Shown here one piece after another: positions 43,801 through 56,000 of a DNA stretch of 64,000 nt. The position numbers and the translations under genes are program-made. Positions within the stretch are counted from its first letter, which is position 1, and every line of letters starts with the position of its first letter. The notes under the pieces are model-generated. The model saw only the letters and a list, made by a program, of their open reading frames with translations, did no database searches and was not told the origin of the DNA. This stretch comes from Oxytricha trifallax (lineage: Eukaryota > Ciliophora > Spirotrichea > Sporadotrichida > Oxytrichidae): positions 1 to 64,000 of the forward strand of contig ARYC01001838.1 in NCBI GenBank assembly GCA_000711775.1, given 5' to 3'.

Positions 43801-46800
43801 CTTAAGATAAAGCTTATAGTGGGTCCTTAGTTATCGCACAATTCATGAAATTTAGATGCAGTGAATCCATTATGTAAATTAAATATATAAAATTTAATGA
43901 AATAATATTAATATTTTGGATAAATAAAAGATTAAATTTTACAAATTATTTTTAATTTTTGTTTTAATTATATCATCATAAATATAACCATGAGTAGATC
44001 CTCTGAACAATAGCTTGAACTTATTGGGAGCTTAAATGAATTTAGTTTATTGACTTTTTAAGTTATGGTAAATAATAAGAATAATTATTTCTCCTTCTGA
44101 ACTTCTTATCAATTCCACCTTTAATGATATTTTATATAATATTATTTAATGAGTTCAGACTTGAGTAAACTTTAATTAGTTTTATTAATTTCTTGTTACA
44201 CTAAGTTATAAAACTGTAACTTCTTAGGATCTTAAGGTATTTATTGTACGATCTTTTCGGGCTTATCTTAAGCAAGTTATGAAACAATAGATTCTTTTTA
44301 TTTTAAATCATTGATATCGTTTTGTTATTATGACTTACTATGAGCAATATTGCTAAATAATTAATTCATTAAATAACTATATTGAAATTATTACTCATTT
44401 ATATATTTATATGATCAATATTAAGGCTTTCAATTTTTGAATTCAATTTATCTTAGAATTATCATTAAAATGTAATTATATTTTATTCATATTAATAAAT
44501 TAAATAAGTGAAGAAATTTAAAATATTCTTTTGATTTAAAAAAGTATCTAAATCATTAGTTTTTAATTATGTCTTTAGATAAATACAATAATTTTTATAT
44601 AATAGCTTCAAAGCATAATAAAGTAAAATTAACAAGCTTAAGATAATAATATAAAATACAAAAAATTCACATAAGATATATTTATTTTTAATGATTTTTG
44701 CTTCATTTGAATTTTAAATATAAATTACTATTTTATAAAAAAAATAATAAAAATTAATATTTTTAAAGTACTTTAATTTGAATAAAAGAAAAATATTCAA
44801 TCTTTTTTATTAAATAAAAAAATGCTAGATTTAAAGTAAGAAGGTAATTTATATTTATTTTTAAACATTTGATTATTAAGCCTTATTTTAATTTTTTACA
44901 TATAACTTATAATAAACTCAATGTTTACTTTTCATCTAGAGTTTTATCAATATTTAATAATTTAATATTTATAACTCTGTTAAAGAGTAGATAATAATAT
45001 AAATTGACCTATAAAATGACTTAATTGTCCTATTTTCAATATAAAAATGCTTAAGTAAGTTGGCGCCAAAGAAAATGTCAGATAGTGCCATTAACTCTAA
45101 TTAATATATCTATCATTAGTGTCAGTTGGCGTCATAGAAAATGTCAGATAGCGCCTAAAGAAAATTTTTGTATTTTAAGAATTAAATCTTATACATTCCC
45201 AATAAAAATGTCTATTGTTAAAACCCTTATTTATGAAGGTATCAGCATAACTTAATTTTGCTATGAAAATTTAATAAAGCTTAAAAAAATATTTTTTGCT
45301 CAATTGAGGAAAATTTTAATTATTTATCTGTTGTTATATGTTTATACGAAATCTAGAAAAATAACTTAAATTCTGAAGGAAAATTAAAGAAATTTTATAG
45401 CTATTTTAAAGCAAAATCAGTTAAATATAATAAATTTTTGCATAAAAAAATGAAGGTTGATTTAAAATAATTTTTGATAAAATTCTAAGATTTATAGCTT
45501 TTTATTTTTCTATTACTTTAAAACTCTTTATTAAATTGAAAGATTATTATCATATTTTATAGTCATTCAATTAATTTGTTTTTAAATTTAATGAAGAGTT
45601 TAATAATTTAACTATAAAATTAATTCTAATTAAAGAATTCATTCTCAGATTAAATTATAAAACTTATTAGTATAATTAACTTGAAATTCTAACAAACAAA
45701 CTTAAACTTACTAGTATAAAAAAAATTTTATTGTAATTCTGAGCTTAGTATGAGAAAGTTGAAATTTATAGGTTTTTGTTAAAAATTTACTAATTAATGA
45801 CTTACTTATAATAAGAAATCATAAATAAAAAAATAAATTAAATTAAAGGTATTTTTAAAAGAAAAATAACAAGTTCTATTAAAAACTAAAAAGTCATAAA
45901 TTTTAAGAGTACATTTCTATATAATAAGTGTAATAGTATAAATGAAAGAATTATCAATAAAATTAGTCCCTTTTATTAATAAAATAGTAAAAAATTGAAT
46001 TTATATTTTATAAAACTGTATATAAGCTAAAGTATGAAAAATCTACATAAATTGATTCAATTATTTACAAATAAATATTATACATTAGAATCATAAGATA
46101 AGTATGATAAAAAGTAAAGTATTTTATTAAAGATTGTATGAATAAATTTTACATTTTTATATTTTGTTAGAGTTTGTAAGATTTTGTTATAGTTTGTTAG
46201 ATTTTGTTAGACTTTTTAAAAACTACAGTTAATTTAACAATTAGCTATATAATAATTAAAGAGTTATGATTTATATCATTAATTTATTTATTAATTTACA
46301 CTTCATCCTTGATTAATGCTTATGGGGTTTTGGGGTTTAAATCTACTATATAAAGACATTAAATCTTTTTTTTTAAAATAGAATTCAAATAGAAGTTTTG
46401 CTTAGTGACTTATTTGATCATGTGATTGCTGTTTAATTGAGTCAGTCTTTGTGTGAATCTCAGCAATTTAATCATTCAAAAGCTTAAGATCAATCTGAAA
46501 GTTCCCTTTAATTTCTTGCACTTACTCGGCTAACTTATCATGTTTTTAATCAATTTTCAGTTGCTATTAAGAGTTTAGAGTATTAAAAACACATACTTTG
46601 TACATTATTTACATATTATAAATTCTATATACAGGGATTTTAAATCTGAGAGCATAATTGTATTAGAAATAATAAACAGTTTTAATTAACAAAGCTTTAG
46701 TTTTATAATAATCATTAATGATTTATGTACTATGGAATAATTGTATTATTATTAGAAAACTACCTAATTTATCTCATACAAATCATATTAATTATTATAG

Positions 46801-49049
46801 TAAAGTGAGTTAAATATTTTTATCATTAACAATTCTATAATTTTTTCCTCTTATTTTAAACTAAATAATTTTAATTACACTTTCTTATTATTATGAAAAA
46901 CTTAAAATTTGCTTTAAACTTTTAATCTAAATTTTAAGTTAAAAAATGTTTGAAATTAGTTGAATTATTGTAAATATTTAAGGAATTCTTAGATTTTTTT
47001 ATTCCTTCCTTTAGAATTAAGCCATCTAAAAGAATACTAACTTAAAAGTATAGTTTAAAGAAGGAGGAAAAGTTAATTAGATATATAGAAAGAGGTTTTT
47101 ATATAACATCTTGTCACATAATTTGAATTAATAAACTTATTTAAATAAGAAACAATTTCAAAAATTATTTGGAATATACAAATTCTTAAAAAAGTAGCTT
47201 GATATGGAATTTATTAATTTTAAGCAAACTTTCAAAAGGAAACAAATAATTTAATAACTTTTTTGTTTTATAAATTGAAATTAAAATAATTATACTAAGC
47301 ATTAGATCTTTGAGAATAGCCAATATTAATATATCCATTTAATTAATTTTTAATTGGATTTTATCAGAAAACTTATTTCAAACTTTTCTAATTTCTCTTC
47401 ATGAACTTTTTAATTAAACCAATGAGATTTTGGGTTTTTATTTTCTTAAACAACTTCCTTAAATCTTATATCGAAGTAATAAATTATTAAATATATAAAA
47501 GTCAGATTAGATCTCTTCCTTGTACTTTAATAAATTAAATTATAAATATTAACTGTTAGAGTTTTGAAGCTATTCCTTACTGGATGTCATTGATTCTTAG
47601 ATTAGTTTGATCAGTTAATATCTTTTCTTTCTTAATTGAAGCGTTTTCAAAAGCCTCCAGTGCTTGTTTGAATTCTTCTCTTAGAACTGATTGAGATTCA
47701 TTTATCAAGTGTTTAATATGGTTCTCAGTTAGTTCATATGCAATAATTCCTGCAGCAATTTTAAAATATGTAGTTAAATTTAATAAATTGGCTTCCCTTA
47801 GATATTTGATTTTTTCTATAAGATTTAAGGGTCATTTTAAGGTTCTCCAAGGCAAGTAGGCAAGTCAATTTAATAAAAAGTAATTTAATAATTTTGATTC
47901 TTTCTTCTTCATCGACAAGATACCCAAGCATTAATTTATATTTTATTTTAAATTCTAGAAACCTTACAGATCATTGATTAAAACTGAAATGAAGTTATTT
48001 GAATCTCATTGTTAGCATACTTTTCTAACTTTGATTTCATTTATAAAACTTAAATTATAAATTCAAGTTGTGTGGAGAGTATTCATCAATCATAGTTTTC
48101 ACATTTTCCATGTAAGTTAAGAATTTTGACTGTTTAAGATCAATGATATTATGATCTTTGTGAGTGCCTATCTCGCATTCTATGCACACTGGAGTCTCAC
48201 ACTTTAAGCAGTATTTATAATATATCATGCAAATAAAATTTGATTTTCAAACAAATTAGAGCAATTAATATAATAAAATGATGAGATAATGCTTTTAAAA
48301 ATTTATATATTTTTAATAAAAATTTTTATTTTTATATATTATATAAAATTATTTAATTCGTTCTCAATCACTTTAATGCTAAAATGTATATTATTATTTA
48401 AGAAACTTAATGATTATTAATCAGTAAAATAATTTTTAATTTAAAAAATAAATAAAAAATTTGTATTTCTAATGATAAATCTATTTTATTGATTTTGTAG
48501 AAAATTATTTTATATTAGAAAGTTTCAATAAAATTGTTACTAATTCACATTTATTTTTTAAATTTATTATAATAATCCTTCGTAAATTATATATTTAGTT
48601 ACAGTATTTAGCTGTAGTTTTAGATTGATGTTCATCACAGATGATAGTGAGCTAGTCTAGTTATTTTAGGTACTTTATGATCTTTGGGCTTTCTTTCATC
48701 TCTTCTGGTTAATAAATAATAAAATTAATAATATAAAATAGGTTGAGTAAGTAAAATATAGTATTATTTAGAGTACTTACAATATCACAGTCTGGACATG
48801 TAGTTTAGCTTTTTTCATTTCCTTGCATTAAACTCTAAATGCAATCTAAACAATAGGTACAGCCACACTATGAAGTTATATAAATTAATCGATAGTAATT
48901 ATTCACTCAAATTACTATTAAATAAATTAAAATTAATATATTAAATACAACACACTTACTGAGGAAAATGGGTTTTATATTAGTCAAATAATAATTAATA
49001 TTTATTTTAAATTGTAAAAGTGTTTGCATTTTTCACATTTCTCTGCCAT
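40854..49049 (-). CDS. RING/B-box/coiled-coil/TLDc protein gene, paralogue 2
   Basis: The start is ATG at 49049 (MAEKCEKCKHFYNL) and the stop is TGA at 40854-40856 after VLEIEVYSIT. The RING half GCTYCLDCIQSLMQG..CPDC is at 48872-48780, the B-box (TIICDEHQS; YCLKCETPVCIECEIGTHKD) at 48700-48100, and coiled coil near 47700 (LREEFKQALEAFENASIKKE) and 46500. TLDc pieces are near 44000 (KFKLLFRGSTHG), 43771-43880 (ASKFHELCDNQGPTISFIL) and 40854-41187 (FGDGNDIEIWDNCDQNRYSY). Architecture and order match paralogues 1 and 3. The spacing of starts between paralogues 1 and 2 is 11.7 kb. A small frame offset near 48045 may be a tiny IES. Confidence 0.85.
41610..42268. mobile_element. Foldback element with poly-G ends and repeated CTAAGTCGGTGGCA
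   Basis: The ends are GGGGGGGTCTAAGTCGGTGG and its complement ending in C8. The arms are near-identical to a loop of about 40 bases around 41945-41985. The 14-mer CTAAGTCGGTGGCA occurs three times in the left arm (near 41618, 41650 and 41693) and twice, inverted, in the right arm, so the arms differ by one repeat unit. It is nested in the TLDc IES of paralogue 2. Confidence 0.85.
42640..43066. mobile_element. C-rich-ended foldback element, family 1, second copy
   Basis: The left end GTTCTACCGAGATACCCCTC and right end GGGTATCTCGGTTAGAAC define it. Inside each end the ACCGAGATACCCCTCCCC-type motif is repeated a second time. The AT-rich interior also contains internal inverted repeats. It is the same family as 9580-10054. 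Confidence 0.85.
45058..45154. repeat. Two direct copies of a 31-bp repeat
   Basis: AGTTGGCGCCAAAGAAAATG followed by TCAGATAGTGCC at 45058 recurs at 45124 with three changes. They are separated by about 35 bp of AT-rich DNA. Each copy itself begins and ends with short GGCGC-like complements. It lies in non-coding DNA of paralogue 2. Confidence 0.65.
46157..46215. repeat. Short tandem repeat, TTTGTTAGA type
   Basis: About five imperfect copies of GTTTGTTAGATTTTGTTAGA-like units lie in tandem in non-coding DNA of paralogue 2. Confidence 0.6.
48218..48610 (-). other. 393-bp IES in the B-box, paralogue 2, pointer CAGTATTTA
   Basis: CAGTATTTA is at 48209-48217 and 48602-48610. One copy kept gives TAKYCLKCE in frame. 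The pointer overlaps but is not the same as the paralogue 1 pointer TAAGCAGTA at this place. Confidence 0.85.
48705..48776 (-). other. Intron (72 nt) between RING and B-box, paralogue 2
   Basis: The intron begins GTACTC and ends TTAACCAG on the coding strand, and joining reads DIVKEMKESPK. Same position and splice sites as in paralogues 1 and 3. Confidence 0.75.
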
Positions 49050-50452
49050 CTTTATTATTTCGTGCAAGAAGATTTATTGCTCTTTTATTAATATTAAATT
49101 GATCGATAATTAATAATTGTTATATCTGACACGTATTTAACTTAATTAGTTTTCTCCTTAACCTTGCGATTACAGACTTATAAAATATAAAACATATTCT
49201 TTATTATTTAATATAGATAAACATAATTTTTTTAAAATAAAATTTTAATGTTATATTCAATTCATTTTATTTCAACTTATTTATTTTAAACAAATAATAA
49301 ATATTTATAGAGAATTTCACTTTATTTGAATTAAATAATTAACTAATTGATCGGAGATTTAAAGGAATTTATGTTTTAATTTAATTTTGATATTAAAATT
49401 TTAATTAAAAGATAAAAATTTTGGATGTTAGTGATCATAAATTAAACTATAAAAGTTAAAAATCTGTAATTAGTTTTATTAAATATAAATATAAAAGAAA
49501 AATATGGAAATATAATTCAAACAATAATTAAAAATAGATTTTCTAAACAATTATCACTTTTATATTTAATAAAGAATTTATAAAACCAATATTATTATAT
49601 TTAAATAATACTATAATGACTCATTTCTAATTAAATATATTTTTAATTTTCAATAAAAAAATTATTTTTCCCTAATAAAATATTTATCAAAATATTTTAA
49701 ATATCCAAAAGTAATATTAAATCCATAAAATGTTAAATTATAATAAATTATTAGAAATATTTTTTATTATTTATATTAAAATTTTTAAATGAATTGTAAA
49801 CAAAATATCCCGTTAATAAAATTCATGAACATTTATTATCAATGTTAAAATTTATTAAAGCTTAGTGTGTTAAAACTTAAGCTTATTAATCTAAATTATG
49901 ATATTTGCATTTTTAGTTTTTAAAATTATTTATAATTTTATTATAAATAATTTAAATTTTTTTGATTTGTAATTATTCAAATTGAATAGAAACTTGGTTC
50001 AAGACATTTTTTAGTTTTCCATAATATAAAGAACATTAAAACAAATACTTAGTTGTTATCAATAAATATAATCTAGATTAAATTTATGAGGAATGAATCG
50101 TTTATATTTTTAATCATATTATAATTATTAAATGCTGGTGGAAAATTAACACCTGAGCTAAGGCAAGCATAATATATTCAAGTAATAGATTTATCAGCGT
50201 ACTTATATATCTTTTGCCTCATGATAAGGACTTATGTGATTATAGATACATTTCTCAATTAATCAGTGAAGAATTATCAAATTATGATAGTAATCAAACA
50301 ATTTACTTTATAAAAATATAGGTAGATTTGTAGTTTTATTGATAAGACGAGAGTTTTAATTTCACATTTGATAAAAGATTCATAATAATTAAATTGTATG
50401 AATACATTATAATTTGGAAAATAAATATTAATAAATTAAATATAAATCAAAC

Positions 50453-50748
50453 TCTTGGCAGTTAAAGTAGTTAAATTTTTCAACAATTTTGGACTCATTC
50501 GATAGTTAATTTAAAATTAGCTGAGAGTTAATCGTTGAAGGTACTATTTTATCGCATCCCTGTAGCGAGATAACTCGACTTTAATGTAACATCATCTAAT
50601 TCATCTAGATTATACAATTACAGTCGAGTTATCTCGCTCCAGGGATGCGATAAAATAGTACCTGCCTATAATAAAGTCCAGCTAATCTTTAATTCTCTGT
50701 CAAATGAGCCCAAGATCATTTAAATTGGACAACTTTAACTTCCAAGAC
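50453..50748. mobile_element. Hairpin MITE, copy in the paralogue 2/3 spacer
   Basis: The ends are TCTTGGCAGTTAAAG and its complement. The inner arms, GGTACTATTTTATCGCATCC with TCGAGTTATCTCGCT-type tips, are close to perfect around a loop near 50590-50625. It occupies the same position as the element at 38772-39057 in the previous repeat unit. Confidence 0.8.
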
Positions 50749-51564
50749 TTTAATTAATTATTAATTTAATTACAAATAATTTCCCAATTTCGAATGTATT
50801 CCTACAATATGAAACAAATGGTAGTTTTTCTTTTTAATTTTTATCATACAATAACCCTTAGTTTGGAGAGTTTAATAAACACTCAATTATTATTTAAAGG
50901 TAAGTAAATATATAATTTAATAACAATTATCTATATTTCATTTTAAATAAATCCAGTCAAGTATTAATACCTTTTTTAAGTGGTATTTATAGTTTTAATA
51001 TTATAATAAAATGATATATTATGCAAGAAATTTATAAAAATAGAAATAATTTTCTAATAATTGTGTTATTTAAATATGATTATAGTTTTTTCAAGTTCAC
51101 TACCTAACTTTTAAAAAACAATTATTAAAATTAATTTTGTTAGATTATTGAAGAATAATATTAAAAATTCTATAAATTTACAATTTTTCAATTATTTTAA
51201 AATGAAAATAATTCCTTATAAAAATACTGTCATTCAACTTATTAATTAAGCGTTTAATACGGAATCAATAATGAGTTATAAAAATATTTAATTATAAAAT
51301 GAATTTGTTTTAAGCTTAGGATAACTCCAATCATTCATTATTTGAACATGCAAAAAATAGAATCTTTTTATAAAACAATGAATCTATTTCAAGTTCTTAT
51401 TAATTACTTTCGATTTAATATATTTTCAAATGTTGAAAGAATATTTATACTATATTGTGTATTATCAAGAAAATAAAAAATAGATCTCTTAAAATTAATT
51501 ATTGATAAAATTCATTTAAATCTTTTTAATCCAATAACTACGATTATTATACTTATGATCATCA

Positions 51565-52674
51565 ATATTAATAAAATACATTAAAATAAGTAAAAAAGAT
51601 AATGCAAAATACAACAGATTTAAAATATATTCATTTGAAACTGCCTCTAATTTGACACTTTGAAATTATTATGATCGTGATTATTAATATATTAATTAAT
51701 TTAAAAAAAATATTTTATTGAACAAAATAGGTACTTACTGAAAGCTATCAATCTCATATTTTAGAATTCAACAAGAGAGCTATAAATGCAAATGACAACA
51801 AGCCTCATATTATTATTAAAAGCTATGAAGATAATCTACTAAGATGTGATTTGTATTCGGAAAGTCGTTAATAGGGCACTTTACACTTTCAAAAAGTACT
51901 TGCATACGGTATAAATATGGTAGATGTGGAAATAAAGAAGCACTTGCTCTCAGAACTTAAGTCTTTAAGTTGAAGGCACTCTAGCTAAGGCTGAAAAATT
52001 TACAGACTGTGAACTTCAGATATGAATGTAAAATTATTTAAGCAGAAAACGCTATTCTTGTGTAAGAAATGCTGAAATAGACTTAGTTGTTGACATTAAG
52101 GGGAGTATTCCTGAGCTTAATATACAAAACTAAAGTCCATCATTGAGTCATAAAACAAGACAAGACTTTTTGGCCCAAACTATACAGGAATCTGAATATA
52201 TTTACACTCCGGGGTACATTGGTATAGTTACCAGATCTGATACTTTTATCTATGTTAGCAGTTGATCTTAATAACAATCCTTAATCGTATCGTTTTCTTT
52301 AGTGAAATTTAATAAAACTGAACTAGATTTACTGATTTCCAGGCGCAATTCTTGGTTTATCCAGAGACCTAAGGAATTAAAATTATTGGTGAAATAATTG
52401 GAGAAGCTGTAGAGGAACTGGTTAATGTTTTTAGGACAATCAGAGATTCCTCCAATTATATAATACAGTGAACATTTAAATTATAGAAGATATGCTTATT
52501 TATACGACAAGTGTATATAATATAATAGTATAATGTACATATTTTATTTTAAGTAATTAGAATTTAACTTAAATCATAATTTGTCAGATTAGTGACAGTT
52601 ACAAATGAATATTTTAAATCTGTTGTATTTAGTTTTCTCTTTTTTACCTAATTTAATGTATTTTATTAATATTA
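51565..52674 (+). mobile_element. 1.1-kb element with ~95-bp terminal inverted repeats and an unrecognised gene
   Basis: The left end AATATTAATAAAATACATTA and the following ~95 bp are repeated in inverted orientation at 52580-52674, including ACAACAGATTTAAAATAT and CATTTG-AACTG blocks. Between them lies plus-strand coding described separately. The corresponding place in the paralogue 1/2 spacer (near 40480) appears empty. This looks like a DNA transposon or a gene-bearing TIR element specific to one repeat unit. The TIR family is unknown to me. Confidence 0.7.
51735..52470 (+). CDS. Unrecognised protein of the TIR element
   Basis: Three plus-strand stretches are convincingly coding: VLTESYQSHILEFNKRAINA and LHFQKVLAYGINMVDVEIKK (51735-51970), RNAEIDLVVDIKGSIPELNI and ESEYIYTPGYIGIVTRSDTF (52045-52265), and FQAQFLVYPETQGIKIIGEI to a TGA at 52468-52470. 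They lie in different frames, so introns, IESs or decay separate them. The middle piece AEIDLVVDIKG could be a nuclease-like strand pair, but that is only a guess. It may be the element's mobility protein. A possible earlier ATG at 51602 lies inside the TIR. Confidence 0.5.
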
Positions 52675-53016
52675 TCATTATTTTAACTTATATCCCTATA
52701 ATATGATTGCTAATTAAATATTTATTTAAGTAATAATATATATAGTGATAATATAATTCACTTTAATTAGAAATAGACTGAAAAGAATATATTGACTTAT
52801 CTTGGCACTGTCAATGAAATGGGCTTAACCTAACTCAACACTATAAATAATATTAAAATCACATTCTATTATAATACCTTGAGTTGAAAATGTTTTAATA
52901 ACTTATTTATCTAATATTATATATTATTTTTTAATACTCTTGAAGTCAATTACGTATACAACTAATATATACAGTATTTATATAATTAATTTTAGCATAA
53001 TATAATTAGGATTAAA

Positions 53017-56000
53017 TCATAATAGTGAATACACTTCAATCTCTAATACTTTGAATCCATCTTATCCAGGTAAATATGATATTGATGCATCTGATCCATA
53101 CTTATATCCATTAGGTAATTCATAAGTACATCCTAAATTACATCTACATATACTATTCTCATCACAATTATCAGAAATATAAATATCATTACCACCTCCA
53201 AATACACACATGCATTCCTTATAATGTTAAACTGCAAAGTCTTAATGTTAAAATTGTTTATGGATGGATCTCTTACTCAAACTAAACACAAATGCAGAGG
53301 GGTCAATATTCCATTTATGATCAGATGTCCAAGGAAGAGATGTAGGATAAAATATAAATATATTTAAACACAAAAATGTTTTTATTATTGCTTTATAAAA
53401 TTAAGTTTGTAAAACTTCAAATATTTAATTTATTTTAAATACTATTAAATATTTTAATTAGTTTATTCCATTTTTTCAAAAACACTTTAATATATATATA
53501 TATATATAAAAATAGTAAACTATTTTAAAGATTCATTAAAAATAGTTTAATATATTATAATGATATAAAACTATTTTAAATAAATACTTTACTTAAATTC
53601 ATTATTTTTATTCTCATTACTCCTTTTAATTATCTCTATTAATTAAAGTTAATTTACATTTAATTTCTATCTTGAATCTTACCATTTTTTATTCTATATG
53701 TTTATTTTATTGCAATATCATATTTTCATTGTTGAACCTTAAATGACATAGTTTTAACTTTTATCAAATACTATTTTCATTTGCTTAACAAGAATAAAAA
53801 CAATTGGCTAAATATAAAGCATTTATTTTCTAAGAATTTGATAAATTAGCAAAATTATATTGATAAAAATTCATATAATGAATGATCCAATAAATTAATC
53901 ACAATTTATCATATATGTTAGTTCTTTCCTATATTAATTTTTTCATCCTCATTGATTTTAATTTTGAATTATAAGAATCCCTTATTTATTTAGACAGTGT
54001 TAAAAATTAAGATAAAATAAAATCTCTTAATATTTATCAAATCTTTAGTTATTACCTAAATTTTACTTGCAAAGGAACACAGATAAATGGATTCATATCA
54101 TTCAATCTTAATTTCACAATAAATTAAAAATTTATTAATTCTTCAATTTTAAGTTATGCACTGCAACTCAATAGTTTTATGATGCTCTTAATGTATACTG
54201 GGTATCTCCATGTTGCTATCTTTCTAACCAAAACATCTATATCTACTTCATTCTTTTCCTGAATCATATTTGCCGCCTAAGATTATATTATTACTAAAAT
54301 ACAAGTGAATTGGGAAATTATGAAAATAAATACATAACATTAAACCATTTGAATATTGACAGCCAAGAATTTGAGAGTAATATAATTAAAATTTGGGAGC
54401 AAGTAAACAGGATTCTAGCTATGTGTTTCAACTGTTTACTCTTTAATCTATAATTATATTTATTATTTTAGTATTAAAATTTTGATCAAATCAATTAATA
54501 AAAAACAGGGTCATAAAATGAGTTTATTAGTTTAATTATTTAATTAGATATAATTTTAGTTGCACTTCAATCTAATGACATCGAGGATCTATGTGACTTT
54601 CTCTCATGCTGCTAAACATTAGCTACTTCTTCATTTTCATCATCGGAATGTGCTTGTGTTTCATCTGCTTTACTACTCTCCACATATCTCTTGTACAATT
54701 GCCTTGCTTAATCCACGCTCGTGAATGGGAATGGTTAGTCTCTTCTAAATGACTGCATCTCTAGTCTACAGACTGTAATTCTCTCCATGAAAGCGTCTAC
54801 GTCTACTTTACTCATCTCATCGAATGGCAGTTCGTTGATAGTGATCACAATTGAAGAAATTTTAAATGCCATCTGTGTTTCATCGTACTTTACATCAACC
54901 GAGTAGCCTCTCCCCTCTATGAACTTTTTCATTCTTGCTATATTTTACTTTTTTCCGAAAAAGTGCAAGTGATTCATTTCATCCATCAATGTTATCTGCG
55001 GGCAACATCTACCAATGCTGCTTTTACAAAGAAGTGGGAGACCCCGTCTTCTAAAACATCGCAAATGAATATTTCCTTCAGCATCTCAGCTATTGTAGTC
55101 TTTCCTGTATTTGTAGGACCAACGATCAATACTCCATTTATCTTCTAATGCTATTTCTAGACTATCACATTGTAAAAGGAATTGACAACCTCTCCATATC
55201 CTAACTTTTAAAAATTATCAAGCCCCCATTTCCCTCACCTTCTCTTTTCCTGATTCCTTCTTTAACAGATACTCTTAGAGTGATTTGATCATCGGGGTGT
55301 ACTCGATGTGCAAAATATTTGACTCTTTTATAAGCCGTCTATGTTGCTTCATATTTGGTTCAAGTTGAGCTATCATCATAAGAGCCCTCACATCATCGCA
55401 ATGGTTACGATAGAACTGCTCCACACTCTTGAAATCCCCGTTTAGAAACCCTTATATGAATTTAACCAACATTATCTCTTTTGTATCACTTGAGTTGTAT
55501 GCAAGCGACTGAATTGACTGATTGATCTTCATTGGGCGTGAATGGTTCTAGTACTGGTCCTCCTTCCCATAAGTAAACTGAAGATTTGGAAACATTTCAA
55601 ATAAATTTGCCTCGCTCGATTTGCCTGTATTTTTCGCAGTGACCCCGTATTCGCTTAAAAGCTTAAACCCACTGTATTTCTAGTTAGAATAGTAGTTACG
55701 ATAGAGGCCTGTGTGGTTTGGCACTAAATTCACAACCATGAACAATCTATCCTCTCCTTCATCAAAGTAAATCAAAATGTGCGAAATACATTTCTTTGAT
55801 TGTATAGATCTTTTTCAAGATCAACCCAATTGTCCAACTCTTTAGCCAAGGAGAGCTAAAGTATGAATAGAGTCTTGTAATTGTAGTACTTTTCTGGCAT
55901 TCTTTGAAAAAAGTTATAGTAGCTACAGCATCTGGTTCGATTAGATTATGTAGAAAGCCGCATCCATTTGTTTGAACATTTAGTTTTTTTATTACAATTA

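Noticed and set aside
46320-46340. TATGGGGTTTTGGGGTTT as another TBE end
   Set aside because: It is a good telomeric match, but no inverted partner was found within a few kb and no target duplication was seen, so it was not listed as an element.
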